Of a DNA stretch of 10,932 bases, positions 7,229-10,932 are shown in pieces. The position numbers and the translations under genes are program-made. The DNA comes from GCA-002694895 sp964436345 (lineage in GTDB: Bacteria; Chloroflexota; Dehalococcoidia; Lucifugimonadales; GCA-002694895): the NCBI GenBank assembly GCA_964436345.1, contig CAYTCC010000044.1, forward strand, positions 1 through 10,932, read 5' to 3'. The notes beneath the pieces are model-generated. The model ran no database searches, was not told where the DNA came from, and saw only the letters and a program-made list of their open reading frames with translations. Position 1 is the stretch's first letter. Every line of letters starts with the position of its first letter.

Positions 7229-8407
7229 TTAAGATTGTAAAACTTTAGCTATAGCTTCACCAACAATTTTATCTTGTCCTGGACTTAATGCCCATGGAAC
7301 TAATTTAATCATGTTTTCTTCATGATTTTGCCCATTTCTTGTCCATATAGGAGTATCTAAATCTTGAAGTTTTTCAACAAGTTTTGCAGCTGAAATACCA
7401 ACAATGTTTTCATCTATTTCTAATCTAACTCCGAAGGGTTGATTACCTATAATATTATTAATGATTTCTGCTTTTACTCCTTTTATGTTCTGTAGAGGGG
7501 CAAGCATTACATTAGATTGTTGTTCTGCCTCAGCCAATCTTTCTTCATGATTCATAGTAACCCATTCGTTTACTGCAACTGTAACACCAATAATTTCTTG
7601 TCTATCAACTTTCATAGGTCTTCCAATACCTCTGATTCTTCTTCCTTCGTATCCAGTAAAAGATTGATTAGCAATTTTTCCAATCATTTCTTCAGTACCA
7701 AGAGCTAAACCTACTGACTGTGATGCTCCCATATATTTTGCAGCAATAACCTGAGCATCCGCGCCCATTCTTATATATTTTCCTAGAATATCTAATGGAT
7801 ATATTTGAGCGGCAGCATCTACTAATACGTATATACCGTGTTTTTTTGCAATTTCAATAACTTTCTCTAGGCTTAATGGGTTTGTTTGTATATTATTTCC
7901 AACTACTGTGCCTGGAGATAACTCATTAGCTACCCAGGTTATTCCACAAGTTTGTTCTGTTATTGCATTTTCTAAATCAGATTCAACTGCACCTAATTCA
8001 TCACCAAATTCAACAAGTTTTGCTCCAGAAACCTCAATACATCTGTCATACCAATATCTTTGACATTTTTGGATTAACATTTCTCCTTTCATACCAGATG
8101 TATTGGGTAATTGCTGTATTAAATCATCGTCATTTCCTGCCATAAAAGCTGCTCCTGCTAAAGCTAGTGCTGCTCCAGCACCAGATGTTACATATGCAGA
8201 GGGGACATTACAGTATTCAGCTATTTTTTTACCTACAACTTCTTGGAGATGAGGTAGGTGAACATATGCTGCATCTGCACGGTCCATAGCTTCTTTAACT
8301 ACTGGTTTTGGTGTTGATCCGCCAAGCAAAGTTACGCTACCAATTGCATTAATTATAGGTTTTGCACCCATTTCTTTGTAAATTTCTCCAAAAATATCGT
8401 CTGCCAT
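7229..8407 (-). CDS. SelA-like PLP-dependent lyase (D-glucosaminate-6-phosphate ammonia-lyase type)
   Basis: A 392-residue fold-type I PLP enzyme of the SelA/DgaE-like family. Family marks are KPIINAIGSVTLLGGS (16-31), AYVTSGAGAALALAGAA (71-87), VDAAAQ (196-201, with D197 expected to contact the pyridine nitrogen), AAKYMGASQS (222-231, with K224 the likely Schiff-base lysine) and IGRPMKVDRQEIIG (261-274). It is shorter than bacterial selenocysteine synthase SelA, and no selC, selB or selD is visible, so a role in selenocysteine synthesis is unlikely. Known relatives remove ammonia from amino sugar acids such as D-glucosaminate-6-phosphate, giving a 2-keto-3-deoxy acid. The neighbouring DapA-family aldolase, 23 bases upstream, would suit cleavage of such a product, a pairing comparable in logic to DgaE with DgaF. 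A GAGGT ribosome binding site precedes the ATG. The substrate is inferred only. Confidence 0.83.
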   Translation of the reverse strand: MADDIFGEIYKEMGAKPIINAIGSVTLLGGSTPKPVVKEAMDRADAAYVHLPHLQEVVGKKIAEYCNVPSAYVTSGAGAALALAGAAFMAGNDDDLIQQLPNTSGMKGEMLIQKCQRYWYDRCIEVSGAKLVEFGDELGAVESDLENAITEQTCGITWVANELSPGTVVGNNIQTNPLSLEKVIEIAKKHGIYVLVDAAAQIYPLDILGKYIRMGADAQVIAAKYMGASQSVGLALGTEEMIGKIANQSFTGYEGRRIRGIGRPMKVDRQEIIGVTVAVNEWVTMNHEERLAEAEQQSNVMLAPLQNIKGVKAEIINNIIGNQPFGVRLEIDENIVGISAAKLVEKLQDLDTPIWTRNGQNHEENMIKLVPWALSPGQDKIVGEAIAKVLQS

Positions 8408-8430
8408 TTTTTACCTCATCTTTAATTATT

Positions 8431-9387
8431 TTAGTTTTTCTTTTTAACGTCCATATCGGACATAATGTTAAATAATTCATTTTTTTCTTCTTTGTTTAAT
8501 TCCCTGAAAGGGGGCCTTACAGGGCCGCCGGTTAATCCTACATATTCTAGAGAAGCTTTTATTATAGCGGCGTTATGCCAATACTTTGATGCCTTCCAAA
8601 ATTCCCCATGAAATTTTGCCATATAAGGTGTTATTCTTGCATGTTCTTTATCAGCTTCTTTGTATTTACCATCTTCAAGTAAATCTAATATTCCTAATTC
8701 AAATTCAGGCCACCAACTAGATGGGCCTGATATCCATCCTGTTGCTCCATGCATATGTGATACAGAAGCCAAGTATCCTAACGAATTATCTATAAATGCA
8801 AAACGTGGAGCAAATTCTTCTAGAGCGACTATAGTGTCATTGAAAATATTTGGACTTCCATATTTTAGGGATACAACATTATCGATATTGGATAATTTGT
8901 CTATTACGGGAAGCGTTAGATTGGTTCCAAGTCCTATTCTCCATGACTGATCATATATTACTAATCCCAGGTTTGTAGATTCAGCAATTATACGATACCA
9001 TTCACACATTGCTTCTTCATCAAGGGCTTCGTAAAAAGGTGGAGGTACCATTACATATTCTGCTCCAGCTTCTTCAGATTGGTTAATAAGATCTATAACA
9101 TCATTGGGATTTATTCCGGCACAACCTGCAACTATTGTTATTTTGCCTTTCCCGATTTCAACAGCAGATTCTACTATCGATTTATGTTCTTCGGGTGTAA
9201 TATTCAGATATTCACCTGTACCGCATGGTACAATCCAAAAACCTCTTCCAGTACTCATGCCTTCATCAAGAGTGTATTGTAAATTGTTTTTCAAACCTTC
9301 AAGATCAAGATTTAAGTTATCATCAAAAGGTAGCATTATTAATGAGGCAGGGCCTTTAATTTCATTTTTTACTTTATTTATATCCAT
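8431..9387 (-). CDS. DapA-family (DHDPS/NAL) Schiff-base aldolase or dehydratase
   Basis: A 318-residue TIM-barrel enzyme of the dihydrodipicolinate synthase / N-acetylneuraminate lyase superfamily. Visible marks are GTGEY (56-60, the GTTGE-type motif), IYDQSWR (144-150, with Y145 the expected catalytic tyrosine) and VSLKYGSP (172-179, with K175 the Schiff-base lysine). R150 sits five residues after the tyrosine, as R138 follows Y133 in E. coli DapA, but the NPGR context is changed to DQSWR. True DapA is therefore unlikely; a 2-keto-3-deoxy sugar acid aldolase, a 5-dehydro-4-deoxyglucarate dehydratase or a related catabolic lyase fits better. The protein is somewhat longer than DapA (about 292), with an extended C-terminus that includes GPVRPPFREL. 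It is the first gene of the probable seven-gene operon, with an AAGGA ribosome binding site (complement at 395-399 past 9000) and a 116-base upstream gap holding a palindrome. Confidence 0.87.
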   Translation of the reverse strand: MDINKVKNEIKGPASLIMLPFDDNLNLDLEGLKNNLQYTLDEGMSTGRGFWIVPCGTGEYLNITPEEHKSIVESAVEIGKGKITIVAGCAGINPNDVIDLINQSEEAGAEYVMVPPPFYEALDEEAMCEWYRIIAESTNLGLVIYDQSWRIGLGTNLTLPVIDKLSNIDNVVSLKYGSPNIFNDTIVALEEFAPRFAFIDNSLGYLASVSHMHGATGWISGPSSWWPEFELGILDLLEDGKYKEADKEHARITPYMAKFHGEFWKASKYWHNAAIIKASLEYVGLTGGPVRPPFRELNKEEKNELFNIMSDMDVKKKN

Positions 9388-9407
9388 GAGTCTATCCTTG
9401 TATTTTG

Positions 9408-9428
9408 TTTATCAAACATTTTGACAAA
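9408..9428. promoter_or_regulatory. Operator-like imperfect palindrome before the DapA-family gene
   Basis: An inverted repeat with TCAAA and TTTGA arms around a CAT centre extends outward to nine-base arms with one mismatch. It ends 21 bases upstream of the start codon at 9387. The position would suit a repressor of the downstream operon. The repeat is visible in the sequence; regulator binding is inference, and AT-rich DNA makes chance palindromes common. I see no convincing -35/-10 pair in the rest of the 9388-9503 gap. Confidence 0.3.
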
Positions 9429-9503
9429 TAAATTGAGATATTTAAATACTTTATATCAGTGATTTGAATGATTTTTAATCAATATAATAATTATTCATAG
9501 AAA

Positions 9504-10361
9504 TCAAATCATTTTTGGAATTAAATGCTCCCATCCCAGAGCCATTATGTGTATCCCATCAATTCCTTTCATGTCTTTTATTTCTGAAATTATTTCTTTA
9601 TTTATTTGAACGCATGTATTTTGAGGATCATCAGTAGTTTCCATTAATTTTATAATATTTTCAGGTACAGTTATTCCTGGAACTTTAGTATTTAAATAAT
9701 TTGCCATTTTTACTGATTTGATTGGAATCAAGCCTGCAAAAATCTTAATATCTTTTTTCTCTTTAATTTCGATAATACTTTGTAATGTTTCCGGATCATA
9801 TATAGCTTGAGTTTGAAAAAAAGTAGCGCCATTTTTTATTTTATTTTTAAATTTTTCTAACTCTTTATCAAGATTATCTGCTCCAGGATTAACTACAGCT
9901 CCAATATTGAAATTTGTCATAGAATCTAATTTGTTGTTAGTATAATCATAGCCATTATTTAATTTAGTAACGATTCTAATTAATTCTTCTGAATTGATAT
10001 CAAATACATCTTTTGCGTTAGGATGATCTCCGTACTTTGCGCTTTCTCCAGACATACATAAAATATTATTAATTCCTAAAGAATGTGCAGCAAGTAAATC
10101 AGATTGTATGGCTATTGAATTTCTGTCTCTGCAAGTAATTTGATAAATTGGTTCTATATTATTTTCAATTAATTTTATTGCTAAGCCAATAGGGGCCATA
10201 GTCATTTTAGAATTGTGATTATCTGTAATATTGAATGCATCTACCATATTTAAAGAAGATGCCTTATTTATTAATTGTGATAAATTAATACCTTTTGGTG
10301 GAGTCAGCTCTGAGGTATAAATAAATTTGTTCTGATTTAATTTTGTGGATGTTTTAGGCAT
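9504..10361 (-). CDS. Methylenetetrahydrofolate reductase-family protein (second MetF-like copy)
   Basis: A 285-residue TIM-barrel protein of the MTHFR flavoprotein family. Marks are YTSELTPPKG (15-24, with E18 at the position of the catalytic glutamate), QITCRDRN (74-81), QSDLLAAHSLG (86-96), GDHPNAKDVFD (111-121), IGAVVNPG (153-160) and FFQTQ (181-185). MTHFR reduces 5,10-methylene-THF to 5-methyl-THF using FAD. The segment that carries the FAD-contacting aspartate in typical enzymes (LxGD) reads MSGES here, with E106 in place of Asp. The C-terminus (DGIHIMALGWEHLIPKMI) is of a kind seen in MTHFR-like paralogues. The only cysteines (77, 102, 250) are scattered, so it does not look like the zinc protein MetV. 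The gene follows the other metF by 36 bases, so the pair is probably co-transcribed. It may be a partner subunit or a reductase for another C1 carrier. No ribosome binding site is clear. Confidence 0.82.
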   Translation of the reverse strand: MPKTSTKLNQNKFIYTSELTPPKGINLSQLINKASSLNMVDAFNITDNHNSKMTMAPIGLAIKLIENNIEPIYQITCRDRNSIAIQSDLLAAHSLGINNILCMSGESAKYGDHPNAKDVFDINSEELIRIVTKLNNGYDYTNNKLDSMTNFNIGAVVNPGADNLDKELEKFKNKIKNGATFFQTQAIYDPETLQSIIEIKEKKDIKIFAGLIPIKSVKMANYLNTKVPGITVPENIIKLMETTDDPQNTCVQINKEIISEIKDMKGIDGIHIMALGWEHLIPKMI

Positions 10362-10397
10362 TATTGTGAATAATTAAATTGAGATGAAATAATAATT

Positions 10398-10932
10398 TCA
10401 TATTATATACTCAGGAGTTTGATTAGATATACCTAGATTGTTTAAAACATGTCCTACAGAGCTAGTTTTATTCAATGAATAGAAATGAATGCCTGGGATA
10501 TCGTTGTCAATAAGTTCTAAAATCTGATTTGTTGCATATTCAATACCAAGTTTTGTAGTTTCCATATCGTCATCAATTGAATTTTCTAATTTTTTATTTA
10601 ATTGGGCTGGGATTTTCGCACCACACAATTTAGTAAATCTTCTTATTTGTTTTGTACTGGTTATAGGCAAGATACCTGGAATAATTGGGATAGTAACACC
10701 ATTTTTAAGTGCTTTTTCTCTAAATGATAAAAAATCTTCATTGTTAAAGAAGAGTTGTGTTATTAAGAAATCTACCCCTTTATCTTGCTTTATTTTAGTA
10801 AATAAAATATCATCTTCAAAATTATTTGATTCCGGATGAGATTCAGGATAACAAGCTCCAGCTATACAAAAATTACTGAAATTAGATTTTATTATTTCGA
10901 TCAGATCAGTAGCATGTTTTAAATTATAATTG
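10398..10932 (-). CDS. metF: Methylenetetrahydrofolate reductase, N-terminus beyond the window
   Basis: The last 178 codons are visible, and the frame stays open to the right edge, so the start lies outside. Read from the edge, the protein shows CIAGACYPESHPES, then DFLITQLFFNN (the folate-binding Gln and the Phe-rich loop of MTHFR), then IPIIPGILPITSTKQIRRF, CGAKIPAQL and GIHFYSLN near the C-terminus. These are the canonical C-terminal landmarks of bacterial MetF, and the C-terminal length is normal. The enzyme makes 5-methyl-THF for methionine synthesis, or works in reverse in some C1 pathways. The family PGIMPI motif reads PGILPI, with a TTG codon at 10668-10670 that could be mistaken for a start; the homology continues well upstream of it. 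A short AT-rich hairpin (10384-10401) overlaps the stop codon. The gene lies upstream of the MetF-like copy on the same strand. Confidence 0.88.
   Translation of the reverse strand, partial: NYNLKHATDLIEIIKSNFSNFCIAGACYPESHPESNNFEDDILFTKIKQDKGVDFLITQLFFNNEDFLSFREKALKNGVTIPIIPGILPITSTKQIRRFTKLCGAKIPAQLNKKLENSIDDDMETTKLGIEYATNQILELIDNDIPGIHFYSLNKTSSVGHVLNNLGISNQTPEYII

Noticed and set aside
7229..8407. True selenocysteine synthase (selA)
   Set aside because: The protein is shorter than bacterial SelA, matches the ammonia-lyase-like branch, and has no selenocysteine genes nearby.
9104..9424. Plus-strand open frame of 106 codons opposite the DapA-family gene
   Set aside because: It lies antisense to a well-supported enzyme, shows no recognisable domain and has the composition expected of a shadow frame.
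9465..9497. Hairpin TGAATGATT / AATTATTCA as a terminator after the MetF-like gene
   Set aside because: The arms are AT-rich with one mismatch and a 15-base loop, and there is no U tract, so it is not a convincing terminator.
10384..10401. Hairpin ATGAAAT-AATA-ATTTCAT at the metF stop codon
   Set aside because: It has seven A/T-dominated pairs with no following U run; chance is likely at this base composition.
10398..10670. Short 90-residue protein starting at a TTG
   Set aside because: MetF homology continues in the same frame to the right edge, so this is only the C-terminal part of a larger gene.

Overview
This is an AT-rich (roughly 30% GC by eye), gene-dense bacterial window with no tRNA, rRNA, CRISPR array or insertion sequence that I can see. 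Its gene set is a reductive-dehalogenase-like Fe-S protein, a SelA-fold PLP enzyme next to a DapA-family lyase, a UMF1 transporter and folate C1 enzymes. This would fit a free-living, possibly marine member of the Chloroflexota (SAR202/Dehalococcoidia type). That assignment is inference from gene content only and is weak.

Layout. At the left edge the minus strand carries the first 26 codons of a gene that looks like fhs (formate-tetrahydrofolate ligase). It diverges from a plus-strand UMF1-family MFS permease (175-1602) across a 94-base gap holding candidate promoters whose -10 boxes overlap. From 1604 to 9387 there are seven minus-strand genes with gaps of 4 to 28 bases, so probably one operon. 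In transcription order they are a DapA-family aldolase/lyase, a SelA-like PLP enzyme, a YchF-like P-loop protein with a degraded GTPase core, a YeiH/SuyZ-type (UPF0324) exporter, an RdhA-like corrinoid/Fe-S protein, a D-cysteine desulfhydrase/cysteate sulfo-lyase-like PLP enzyme, and a membrane-anchored PH-GDPD fusion. The operon meets the UMF1 gene tail to tail with one base between the stop codons. A 116-base gap (9388-9503) with an operator-like palindrome separates it from an upstream pair of methylenetetrahydrofolate-reductase-family genes, the outer one running off the right edge.

How the genes may work together. Two PLP enzymes and a Schiff-base lyase suggest catabolism of an amino or sugar acid. 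The pairing of a desulfhydrase/cysteate-lyase homologue with a UPF0324 exporter recalls the cuyA-cuyZ arrangement for cysteate desulfonation with sulfite export. The unusual element is the RdhA-like protein between those two genes. It keeps the eight cluster cysteines and the Tyr/Asn/Arg spacing of PceA, but has no Tat signal and no RdhB anchor. I propose, as inference, a cytoplasmic pathway that removes sulfur and/or halogen from a small organic acid. The atypical phosphate loop of the PLP enzyme means its substrate should not be assumed.
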